NCBI GenBank assembly: GCA_963855995.1
Contig: OY979717.1
Location: 20,869,906-20,933,905 of the forward strand
Source of the DNA: Muricea muricata
Lineage: Eukaryota; Cnidaria; Anthozoa; Malacalcyonacea; Plexauridae
DNA: 64,000 bases
Direction: 5' to 3'
Positions 1-10,980 of this stretch are shown here, in pieces (within the stretch, counting starts at the first letter, position 1; each line of letters starts with the position of its first letter). The notes under the pieces were generated by a model. That model was not told where the DNA came from. It did not search any database and saw only the letters and a program-made list of their open reading frames with translations. Made by a program: the position numbers and the translations under genes.

Positions 1-3000
1 TTGCCTGACTCCGGACAGGCAAAATTTCTCAAATTTCTTGATGTCTCAAATACAAACCAAACCGTCCTTATTTCCATCAGAATGCCAATTTAGAGTTCCT
101 GACCAAATTTGGCTTAAAAAGCTCCAGTTTTACGTTGCCTAAAGCAACTTTCTTGAAATACCCTTAAAATACTGAAAAATGGCCATTTTGTCTGTCTCCG
201 GACATGCAAAATATCTCAAATTTCTTGATGTCTCAAATACTAACTAAACAATTCTAATTTCCATGAGAATGCCAATTTAGAGTTTCTTACCAAATTTGGC
301 ATTAATAGCTTCAACTTTACTTTGCCTAAAGCAACTTTCTTGAAATACCGTTAAAATACTGAAAAATGGCCTATTTGCCTAACTCCAGACATGCAAAATT
401 TCTCAAACTTTTTGATGTCTCAAATACTAACCAAACCATCCTTATTTCCATCAGAATGCCAATTTAGAGTTCCTGACCAAATTTGGCTTAAAAATCTCCA
501 CTTTTACATTGCCTAAAGCAACTTTCTTGAAATACCTTTAAAATACTGAAAAATGGCAATTTTTCCTGACTCGCGACATGCAAAATTTCTCAAATTTCTT
601 GATGTCTCAAATACTAACCAAACCATCCTTATTTCCATCAGAATGCCATTATAGAGTTCCTGACCAAATTTGGCTTAAAAAGCTCCTGTTTTACATTGCC
701 TAAAGCAACTTTCTTGAAATACCCTTGAAATACTGAAAAAATGGCCATTTTGCCTGACTCCGGACATGCCAAATTTCTCAAATTTCTTAGTGTCTAAAAT
801 AGTAACCAAAATATCCTTATTTCCACCAGAATGCCAATGTAGAGTTCCTGACCAAATTTGGCTTAAAAAGCTGCACTTTTACATTGCCTGAAGAAACTTT
901 CTTAAAATACCGTTAAAATACTGAAAAATGGCCTATTTGCCTGACTCCAGACATGGATATTTTCTCAAAATTTTTGATGTCTCAAATACTAACCAAACCA
1001 TCCTTATTTCCATCAGAATGCCATTATAGAGTTCCTGACCAAATTTGGCTTAAAAAGCTCCTGTTCTACATTGCTTAAAGCAACTTTCTTGAAATACCCT
1101 TAAAATACTGAAAAAATGGCCATTTTGCCTGACTCCGGACAGGCAAAATTTCTCAAATTTCTTGATGTCTCAAATACTAACCAAACCGTCCTTATTTCCA
1201 TCAGAATGCTAATTTAGAGTTCCTGACCAAATTTTGCTTAAAAAGCTCCAGTTTTACGTTGCCTAAAGAAACTTTCTTGAAATACCCTTAAAATACTGAA
1301 AAAATGGCCATTTTGCCTGACTCCGGACAGGCAAAATTTCTCAAATTTCTTGATGTCTCAAATACAAACCAAACCGTCCTTATTTCCATCAGAATGCCAA
1401 TTTAGAGTTCCTGACCAAATTTGGCTTAAAAAGCTCCAGTTTTACGTTGCCTAAAGCAACTTTCTTGAAATACCCTTAAAATACTAAAAAATGGCCATTT
1501 TGTCTGTCTCCGGACATGCAAAATATCTCAAATTTCTTGATGTCTCAAATACTAACTAAACAATTCTAATTTCCATGAGAATGCCAATTTAGAGTTTCTT
1601 ACCAAATTTGGCATTAATAGCTTTAACTTTACTTTGCCTAAAGAAACTTTCTTGAAATACCGTTAAAATACTGAAAAATGGCCTATTTGCCTAACTCCAA
1701 ACATGCAAAATTTCTCAAACTTTTTGATGTCTCAAATACTAACCAAACCATCCTTATTTCCATCAGAATGCCAATTTAGAGTTCCTGACCAAATTTGGCT
1801 TAAAAATCTCCACTTTTACATTGCCTAAAGCAACTTTCTTGAAATACCTTTAAAATACTGAAAAATGGCAATTTTTCCTGACTCGCGACATGCAAAATTT
1901 CTCAAATTTCTTGATGTCTCAAATACTAACCAAACCATCCTTATTTCCATCAGAATGCCATTATAGAGTTCCTGACCAAATTTGGCTTAAAAAGCTCCTG
2001 TTTTACATTGCCTAAAGCAACTTTCTTGAAATACCCTTGAAATACTGAAAAAATGGCCATTTTGCCTGACTCCGGACATGCCAAATTTCTCAAATTTCTT
2101 AGTGTCTAAAATAGTAACCAAAATATCCTTATTTCCACCAGAATGCCAATGTAAAGTTCCTGACCAAATTTGGCTTAAAAAGCTGCACTTTTACATTGCC
2201 TGAAGAAACTTTCTTGAAATACCGTTAAAATACTGAAAAATGGCCTATTTGCCTGACTCCAGACATGGATATTTTCTCAAAATTTTTGATGTCTCAAATA
2301 CTAACCAAACCATCCTTATTTCCATCAGAATGCCATTATAGAGTTCCTGACCAAATTTGGCTAAAAAAGCTCCTGTTCTACATTGCTTAAAGCAACTTTC
2401 TTGAAATACCCTTAAAATACTGAAAAAATGGCCATTTTGCCTGACTCCGGACAGGCAAAATTTCTCAAATTTCTTGATGTCTCAAATACTAACCAAACCG
2501 TCCTTATTTCCATCAGAATGCTAATTTAGAGTTCCTGACCAAATTTTGCTTAAAAAGCTCCAGTTTTACGTTGCCTAAAGAAACTTTCTTGAAATACCCT
2601 TAAAATACTGAAAAAATGGCCATTTTGCCTGACTCCGGACAGGCAAAATTTCTCAAATTTCTTGATGTCTCAAATACAAACCAAACCGTCCTTATTTCCA
2701 TCAGAATGCCAATTTAGAGTTCCTGACCAAATTTGGCTTAAAAAGCTCCAGTTTTACGTTGCCTAAAGCAACTTTCTTGAAATACCCTTAAAATACTAAA
2801 AAATGGCCATTTTGTCTGTCTCCGGACATGCAAAATATCTCAAATTTCTTGATGTCTCAAATACTAACTAAACAATTCTAATTTCCATGAGAATGCCAAT
2901 TTAGAGTTTCTTACCAAATTTGGCATTAATAGCTTTAACTTTACTTTGCCTAAAGAAACTTTCTTGAAATACCGTTAAAATACTGAAAAATGGCCTATTT

Positions 3001-3575
3001 GCCTAACTCCAAACATGCAAAATTTCTCAAACTTTTTGATGTCTCAAATACTAACCAAACCATCCTTATTTCCATCAGAATGCCAATTTAGAGTTCCTGA
3101 CCAAATTTGGCTTAAAAATCTCCACTTTTACATTGCCTAAAGCAACTTTCTTGAAATACCTTTAAAATACTGAAAAATGGCAATTTTTCCTGACTCGCGA
3201 CATGCAAAATTTCTCAAATTTCTTGATGTCTCAAATACTAACCAAACCATCCTTATTTCCATCAGAATGCCATTATAAAGTTCCTGACCAAATTTGGCTT
3301 AAAAAGCTCCTGTTTTACATTGCCTAAAGCAACTTTCTTGAAATACCCTTGAAATACTGAAAAAATGGCCATTTTGCCTGACTCCGGACATGCCAAATTT
3401 CTCAAATTTCTTAGTGTCTAAAATAGTAACCAAACCATCCTTATTTCCACCAGAATGCCAATGTAGAGTTCCTGACCAAATTTGGCTTAAAAAGCTGCAC
3501 TTTTACATTGCCTGAAGCAACTTTCTTGAAATACCGTTAAAATACTGAAAAATGGCCTATTTGCCTGACTCCAGA
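1..3575 (+). repeat. 7-monomer higher-order repeat, 1,312 bp, 2.7 copies
   Basis: Copies begin at 1, 1,313 and 2,625. The first monomer of each has the variant ATACAAACCAAACCGTCC, and the order of subtypes repeats exactly: CCGG/CAGGC type, TCTGTCTCC type, CCTAACTCC type, TCGCGA type, TTAGTGTCTAAAATAG type, GGATATTTTC type, CCGG/CAGGC type. By eye copies 1 and 2 differ at about seven positions, for example TGGCTTAAAAAG near 1,049 against TGGCTAAAAAAG near 2,361. Copy 3 stops matching near 3,575, where the sixth monomer becomes GACATGCAAAATTTC where copies 1 and 2 have GACATGGATATTTTC. The left end is cut by the window. Confidence 0.93.
4..190 (+). repeat. Reference satellite monomer (first complete unit)
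   Basis: This unit shows the common plan. A GC-richer head (CCTGACTCCGGACAGGC) is followed at 21-36 by two A/T blocks, AAAATTT and AAATTT, whose A-to-T junctions are 9 bp apart. The box TCAAATACNAACC follows at 46-58. Palindrome CCAAATTTGG lies at 103-112 and the small inverted repeat GCTTAAAAAGC at 112-122. The box GCAACTTTCTTGAAATAC covers 144-161. A perfect 14-bp palindrome, AAAATGGCCATTTT, sits at 176-189, next to the head of the following unit. The GCAACTTTCTTGAAATAC box and the TCAAATAC box change least across the array. The stretch from the TGGCC palindrome through the head changes most. This unit carries three CpGs, at CCGG, ACCGTCC and ACGTTGCC, that other subtypes show as CpA. Confidence 0.9.
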
Positions 3576-4279
3576 CATGCAAAATTTCTCAAATTTCTTG
3601 ATGTCTCAAATACTAACCAAACCATCCTTATTTCCATCAGAATGCCAATTTAGAGTTTCTGACCAAATTTGGCTTAAAAAGCTCCACTTTTACATTGCCT
3701 AAAGCAACTTTCTTGAAATACCCTTAAAATACCGAAAAATAGCCATTTTGCCTGACTCCGGACATGCAAAATTTCTCAAACTTCTTGATGTCTCAAATAC
3801 TAACCAAACCATCGTTATTTCCATCTAAATGCCAATTTAGAGTTCCTGACAAAATTTAGCTTCAAAATCTCCACTTTTTCATTGCCTAAAGCAACTTTCT
3901 TGAAATACCCTTTAAATACTGAAAAAATGGCCATATTGCCTGACTCCAGACATGCAAAATTTCTCATATTTCGTCATGTCTCAAATACTAACCAAACCAT
4001 CCTTATTTCCACCAGAATACCAATTTAGAGTTCCTGACCAAATTTGGCTTAGAAAAGCTCCACTTTTACATTGCCTGAAGCAACTTTCTTGAAATACCCT
4101 TAAAATACTAAAAAAATGTCTATATTGCATGACTCCGGACATGCAAAATTTCTAAAATTTCTTGATGTCTCAAATACTAACCAAACCATCCTCATTTCCA
4201 TCAGAATGCCAATTTAGAGTTTCTGACCAAATTTGGCTTGAAAAGCTCCACTTTTACATTGCCTAAATCATTTTTCTTG

Positions 4280-4763
4280 AAATACCCTTAAAATACATAA
4301 AAATAGCCATTTTGCCTGACTCCGGACATGCAAAATTTCTCAAATTTCTTGATGTCTCAAATACTAACCAAACCATCCTTATTTCCACCAGAATGCCAAT
4401 TTAGAGTTCCTGACCAAATATGGCATAGAAAGATCCACTTTTACATTGCCTGAAGCAACTTTCTTGAAATACCCTTAAAATACTGAAAAAATGACCATAT
4501 TGCCTGACTCCAGACATGCAAAATTTCTCAAATTTCGTCATATCTCAAATACTAACCAAACCATCCTTATTTCTATCAGAATGGCAATTTAGAGTTCCTG
4601 ACCAAATTTTGCCTAAAAAGCTCCAGTTTTACATTGCCTAAAGCAACTTTCTTAAAACACCCTTAAAATACTGAAAAAATGGCCATATTGCCTGTTTCCA
4701 GACATGCAAAATTTCTCAAACTTCTTGATGTCTCAAATACTATCCAAACCATCCTTATTTCCA
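4280..4763 (+). repeat. Segment shared with 62,900-63,382, 58,619 bp away
   Basis: The rare variants AAATACATAAAAATAGCC (4,291 and 62,910) and TGGCATAGAAAGATCC (4,421 and 63,040) occur in the same order at an offset of exactly 58,619 bp, about 313 monomers. The match holds for some 2.6 monomers with only scattered substitutions. It ends where 4,763 reads CATCAGAATG and the right copy reads CATCTAAATG. I saw these variants nowhere else in the window. Confidence 0.85.
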
Positions 4764-5484
4764 TCAGAATGCCAATTTAGAGTTCCTGACCAATTTTATC
4801 TTAAAAAGCTCCACTTTTACATTGCCTAAAGCAACTTTCTTGAAATACCCTTAAAATACTGAAAAATGGCCATTTTCCTGACTCCAGACATGCTAAATTT
4901 CTCAAATGTCATCATATCTCAAATACTAACCAAACCATCCTTATTTTCATCAGAATGCTAATTTAGAGTTCCTGACCAAATTTGCTTAAAAAGCTCCACT
5001 TTTACATTGCCTAAAGCAACTTTCTTGAAATACCCTTAAAATGCTGAAAAATAGCCATTTTGCCTGACTCCCGACATACAAAATTTCTCAAATTTCTTGA
5101 TGTTTCAAATACTAACCAAACCATCCTTATTTCCATCAGAATGCCAATTTAGAGTTCATGACCAATTTTATCTTAAAAAGCTCCACTTTTACATTGCCTA
5201 AAGCAACTTTCTTGAAATACCCTTAAAATACTGAAAAATAGCCATTTTGCCTGTATCCGGACATGCAAAATTTCTCAAATTTCTTAATGTCTCAAATACT
5301 AACCAAACCATCCTTATTTCCATCTAAATGCCAATTTAGAGTTCCTGACCAAATTTAGCTTCAAAATCTCCACTTTTTCATTGCCTAAAGAAACTTTCTT
5401 AAATACCCTTAAAATACTGAAAAAATGGCCATATTGCCTGACTCCAGACATTAAAAAGTTGTCAAATTTCGTCATGTCTCAAAT

Positions 5485-5700
5485 ACTAACCAAACCATCC
5501 TTATTTCCACCAGACAGCCAATTTAGAGTTCCTGACATAATTTGGCTTAGAAAGCTCCACTTTTACATTGCCTGAAGCAACTTTCTTGAAATACCCTTAA
5601 AACACTGAAAAATGTCGATGTTGCCTGACTTCGGACAGGCAAAATTTCTCAAATTTCTTGATGCCTCAAATACTAACAAAACCGTCCTTATTTCCATCAG
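5485..5700 (+). repeat. Diagnostic monomer pair: CAGACAGCC followed by ATGTCGATG
   Basis: The usual CAGAATGCC is replaced by CAGACAGCC at 5,511. About 100 bp downstream the usual AATGGCC is replaced by AATGTCGATGTTGCC, then CTTCGGACAGGC. The same pair recurs with CAGACAGCC at 10,572, 25,943, 35,869, 40,734, 44,665, 49,721, 55,900, 56,648 and 63,572. In every case both variants travel together, so the pair marks one monomer lineage and can be used to align the rearranged blocks. The intervals are 27, 82, 53, 26, 21, 27, 33, 4 and 37 monomers. Confidence 0.88.
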
Positions 5701-7844
5701 AATGCCAATTTAGAGTTCCTGACCAAATTTTGCTTAAAAAGCTCCAGTTTTACGTTGCCTAAAGCAACTTTCTTGAAATACCCTTAAAATACTGAAAAAA
5801 AGGCCATTTTGCCTGACCCCGGACAGGCAAAATTTCTCAAATTTCTTGATGTCTCAAATACTAAGCAAACCGTCCTTATTTCCATCAGAATGCCAATTTA
5901 GAGTTCCTGACCAAATTTGGCTTAAAAAGCTCCAGTTTTACGTTGCCTAAAGCAACTTTCTTGAAATACCCTTAAAATACTGAAAAATGGCCATTTTGTC
6001 TGACTCCGGACATGCAAACTATCTCAAATTTCTTGATGTCTCAAATACTAACTAAACAATTTTTATTTCCATGAGAATGCCAATTTAGAGTTCCTGACCA
6101 AATTTGGCATTAAAAGCTTCAACTTTACTTTGCCTAAAGCAACTTTCTTGAAATACCGTTAAAATACTGAAAAATGGCCTATTTTCCTGACTCCACACAT
6201 GCAAAATTTCTCAAACTTTTTGATGTCTCAAATACTAACCAAACCATCCTTATTTCCATCAGAATGCCAATTTAGAGTTCCTGACCTAATTTGGCTTAAA
6301 AAGCTCCACTTTTACATTGCCTAAAGCAACTTTCTTGAAATACCGTTAAAATACTGAAAAATGGCAATTTTTCCTGACTCGCGACATGCAAAATTTCTCA
6401 AATTTTTTGATGTCTCAAATAATAACCAAACCATCCTTATTTCCATCAGAATGCCATTATAGAGTTCCTGACAAAATTTGGCTTCAAAAGCTCCTGTTTT
6501 ACATTGCCTAAAGCAACTTTCTTGAAATAACCTTGAAATACTGAAAAAATGGCCATTTTGCCTGACTCCGGACATGCAAAATTTCTCAAATTTCTTGGTG
6601 TCTAAAATAGTAACCAAACCATCCTTATTTCCACCAGAATGCCAATGTAGAGTTCCTGACCAAATTTCGCTTAAAAAGCTCCACTTTTAATTTGCCTAAA
6701 CCAACTTTCTTGAAATACCCTTAAAATACTGAAAAATGGCCATTTTCCTGACTCCAGACATGCTAAATTTTTCAAATGTCATCATGTCTCAAATACTAAC
6801 CAAACCATCCTAATTTCCATCAGAATGCTAATTTAGAGTTCCTCACCAAATTTGGCTTAAAAAGCTCCACTTTTACATTGCCTAAAGCAACTTTCTTGAA
6901 ATACCCTTAAAATGCTGAAAAATAGCCATTTTGCCTGACTCCCGACATGCAAAATTTCTCAAATTTCTTGATGTTTCAAATACTAACCAAACCATCCTTT
7001 ATTCCATCAGAATGCCAATTTAGAGTTCATGACCAATTTTGGCTTAAAAAGCTCCACTTTTACATTGCCTAAAGCAACTTTCTTGAAATACCCTTAAAAT
7101 ACTGAAAAATAGCCATTTTGCCTGACTCCGGATATGCAAAATTTCTCAAATTTCTTGATGTCTCAAATACTAACCAAACCATCCTTATTTCCATCTAAAT
7201 GCCAATTTAGAGTTCCTCATGACAAAATTTAGCTTCAAAATCTCCACTTTTTCATTGCCTAAAGCAACTTTCTTGAAATACCCTTTAAATACTGAAAAAA
7301 TGGCCATATTGCCTGACTCCAGACATGCAAAATTTCTCATATTTCGTCTTGTCTCAAATACTAACCAAACCATCCTTATTTCCACCAGAATGCCAATTTA
7401 GAGTTCCTGACCAAATTTGGCTTAGAAAAGCTCCACTTTTACATTGCCTGAAGCAACTTTCTTCAAATACCGTTAAAATACTGAAAAATGGCCTATTTGC
7501 CTGACTCCAGACATGCAAAATTTCTCAAATTTCTTGATGTCTCAAATACTAACCAAACAATCCTTATTTCCATCAGAATGCCAATTTAGAGTTCCTGACC
7601 AAATTTGGCTTAAAAAGCTCCACTTTTACATTGCCTAAAGCAACTTTCTTGAAATACCCTTAAAATACTGCAAAATAGCAAATTTGCCTGACTCCGGACA
7701 TGCAAAATTTCTCCAATTTCTTGATGTCTCAAATACTAACCAAACCATCCTTATTTCCATCAGAATGCCAATTTAGAGTTCCTGACCAAATTTGGCTTAA
7801 AAAGCTCCACTTTTACATTGCCTAAAGAAACTTTCTTGAAATAC

Positions 7845-8995
7845 CGTTAAAATACTGAAAAATGGCCTATTTGCCTGACTCCAGACATGGATATTTTCTC
7901 AAAATTTTTGATGTCTCAAATACTAACCAAACCATCCTTATTTCCATCAGAATGCCATTATAGAGTTCCTGACCAAATTTGGCTTAAAAAGCTCCTGTTC
8001 TACATTGCTTAAAGCAACTTTCTTGAAATACCCTTAAAATACTGAAAAAATGGCCATTTTGCCTGACTCCGGACAGGCAAAATTTCTCAAATTTCTTGAT
8101 GTCTCAAATACTAAGCAAACCGTCCTTATTTCCATCAGAATGCCACCTTAGAGTTCCTGACCAAATTTGGCTTAAAAAGCTCCAGTTTTACGTTGCCTAA
8201 AGAAACTTTCTTGAAATACCCTTAAAATACTGAAAAAATGGCCATTTTGCCTGACTCCGGACAGGCAAAATTTCTCAAATTTCTTGATGTCTCAAATACA
8301 AACCAAACCGTCCTTATTTCCATCAGAATGCCAATTTAGAGTTCCTGACCAAATTTGGCTTAAAAAGCTCCAGTTTTACGTTGCCTAAAGCAACTTTCTT
8401 GAAATACCCTTAAAATACTGAAAAATGGCCATTTTGTCTGTCTCCGGACATGCAAAATATCTCAAATTTCTTGATCTCTCAAATACTAACTAAACAATTC
8501 TAATTTCCATGAGAATGCCAATTTAGAGTTTCTTACCAAATTTGGCATTAATAGCTTCAACTTTACTTTGCCTAAAGCAACTTTCTTGAAATACCGTTAA
8601 AATACTGAAAAATGGCCTATTTGCCTAACTCCAGACATGCAAAATTTCTCAAACTTTTCGATGTCTCAAATACTAACCAAACCATCCTTATTTCCATCAG
8701 AAGGCCAATTTAGAGTTCCTGACCAAATTTGGCTTAAAAATATCCACTTTTACATTGCCTAAAGCAACTTTCTTGAAATACCTTTAAAATACTGAAAAAT
8801 GGCAATTTTTCTTGACTCGCGACATGCAAAATTTCTCAAATTTCTTGATGTCTCAAATACTAACCAAACCATCCTTATTTCCATCAGAATGCCATTATAG
8901 AGTTCCTGACCAAATTTGGCTTAAAAAGCTCCTGTTTTACATTGCCTAAAGCAACTTTCTTGAAATACCCTTGAAATACTGAAAAAATGGCCATT
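7845..8995 (+). repeat. Displaced block of the 7-mer higher-order repeat
   Basis: Six consecutive monomers (starts 7,874, 8,062, 8,250, 8,437, 8,624, 8,811) have the same order of subtypes as the 7-mer at 940-2,050, offset by 6,934 bp or 37 monomers. They run from the GGATATTTTC type through CCGG/CAGGC, ATACAAACC, TCTGTCTCC and CCTAACTCC to TCGCGA. Private changes such as CCACCTTAGAG near 8,143 separate it from the left block. That same change recurs at 23,515, so this block and 23.2-24.5 kb are closer relatives. Confidence 0.87.
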
Positions 8996-10980
8996 TTGCC
9001 TGACTCCAGACATGCAAAATTTCTCAAATTTCTTGATGTCTCAAATTCTAACAAAACAATCCTTATTTCCATCAGAATGCCAATTTAGAGTTCCTGACCA
9101 AATTTGGCTTAAAAAGCTCCACTTTTACATTGCCTAAAGCAACTTTCTTGAAATACCCTTAAAATACTGCAAAATAGCAATTTTGCCTGACTCCGGACAT
9201 GCAAAATTTCTCAAATTTCTTGATGTCTCAAATACTAACCAAACAATCCTTATTTCCAACTAAATGCCAATTTAGAGTTGCTGACTAAATTTAGCTTCAA
9301 AACCTCCACTTTTACATTGCCTAAAGAAACATTCTTGAAATACCCTTAAAATACTGAAAAAATGACCATATTGCCTGACTCCAGACTTGCAAAATTTCTC
9401 AAATTTCTTGATGTCTCAAATACTATCCAAACCATCCTTATTTCCATCAGAATGCCAATTTAGAGTTCCTGACCAAATTTGGCTTAAAAAGCTCCACTTT
9501 TAATTTGCCTAAACCAACTTTCTTGAAATACCCTTGAAATACTGAAAAAATGGCCATTTTCCTGACTCCAGACATGCTAAATTTTTCAAATGTCATCATG
9601 TCTCAAATACTAACCAAACCATCCTTATTTCCATCAGAATGCTAATTTAGAGTTCCTCACCAAATTTGGCTTAAAAAGCTCCACTTTTACATTGCCTAAA
9701 GCAACTTTCTTTAAATACCCTTAAAATGCTGAAAAATAGCCATTTTGCCTGACTCCCGACATGCAAAATTTCTCAAATTTCTTGATGTTTCAAATACTAA
9801 CCAAACCATCCTTATTTCCATCAGAATGCCAATTTAGAGTTCATGACCAATTTTGGCTTAAAAAGCTCCACTTTTACATTGCCTAAAGCAACTTTCTTAA
9901 AACACCCTTGAAATACTGAAAAAATGGCCATATTGCCTGTTTCCAGACATGCAAAATTTCTCAAACTTCTTGATGTCTCAAATACTATCCAAACCATCCT
10001 TATTTCCATCAGAATGCAAATTTAGAATTCCTGACCAAATTTGGCTTAAAAAGCTCCACTTTTACATTGCCCGAAGCAACTTTCTTGAAATACCCTTAAA
10101 ATGCTGAAAAATAGCCATTTTGCCTGACTCCCGACTTACAAAATTTCTCAAATTTCTTGATGTTTCAAATACTAACCAAACCATCCTTATTTCCATCAGA
10201 ATGCCAATTTAGAGTTCATGACCAATTTTGGCTTAAAAAGCTCCACTTTTACATTGCCTAAAGCAACTTTCTTGAAATACCCTTAAAATACTGAAAAATA
10301 GCCATTTTGCCTGTATCCGGACATGCAAAATTTCTCAAATTTCTTGATGTCTCAAATACTAACCAAACCATCCTTATTTCCATCTAAATGGCAATTTAGA
10401 GTTCCTGACCAAATTTAGCTTCAAAATCTCCACTTTTTCATTGCCTAAAGCAACTTTCTTGAAATACCCTTAAAATACTGAAAAAATGGCCATATTGCCT
10501 GACTCCAGACATGAAAAATTTGTCAAATTTCGTCATGTCTCAAATACTAACCAAACCATCCTTATTTCCACCAGACAGCCAATTTAGAGTTCCTGACCAA
10601 ATCTGGCTTAGAAAGCTCCACTTTTACATTGCCTGAAGCAACTTTCTTGAAATACCCTTAAAACACTGAAAAATGTCGATGTTGCCTGACTTCGGACAGG
10701 CAAAATTTCTCAAATTTCTTGATGTTTCAAATACTAACCAAACCATCCCTATTTCCATCAGAATGCCATTATAGAGTTCCTGACCAAATTTGGCTTAAAA
10801 AGCTCAACTTTTACATTGCCTAAAGTAACTTTTTTGAAATACCCTTAAAATACTGAAAAATGGCCTATTTGCCTGACTCCAGACATGGATAATTTCTCAA
10901 ATTTTTTGATGTCTCAATTACAAACCAAACCATCCTTATTTCCATCAGAATGCCATTATAGAGTTCCTGACCAAATTTGG
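8996..10980 (+). repeat. Mosaic monomers, counterpart of 24,370-26,350
   Basis: Here the order matches the stretch about 15,371 bp further right (82 monomers), as shown by CCACCTTAGAG (8,143 and 23,515) and CAGACAGCC (10,572 and 25,943). Shared landmarks are TTTTAATTTGCCTAAACC (near 9,498), GACATGCTAAATTTTTC (near 9,569), TTCATGACCAATTTTGG (near 9,840 and 10,215) and GACATGAAAAATTTGTC (near 10,507). Substitutions are frequent, so the duplication is old compared with the 9-mer at 36-39 kb. No gene is present. Confidence 0.8.

Larger units (their letters stand above)
3576..7844 (+). repeat. Diverged, mosaic monomers without a local higher-order period
   Basis: About 23 monomers follow each other with no repeated order that I can see. 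Variants include CTCATATTTCGTCATG (about 3,964 and 7,336), TTCATGACCAATTTT (about 5,155 and 7,026), CAGACAGCC (5,511) and a TCGCGA monomer near 6,380. Individual monomers match units far away: 6,321-6,620 resembles 22,850-23,160 and 27,130-27,470. A three-base insertion (CCTCATGAC for CCTGAC) is present near 7,216 and a one-base loss in AAATTTGCTTAAAAAG near 4,982. The greater disorder suggests this part has escaped recent homogenisation. No gene or unique sequence is present. Confidence 0.85.

Noticed and set aside
3..20. GCCTG-8 bases-CAGGC inverted repeat as a bacterial terminator or operator
   Set aside because: It recurs with every CAGGC-type satellite monomer, has no gene next to it and is not followed by a T run, so a transcription terminator is not supported.
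6321..6617. A previously undescribed protein system encoded in the window
   Set aside because: I looked for one as asked. All frames are short, satellite-derived and without start-site or codon signals, so no protein-coding system can be supported here.
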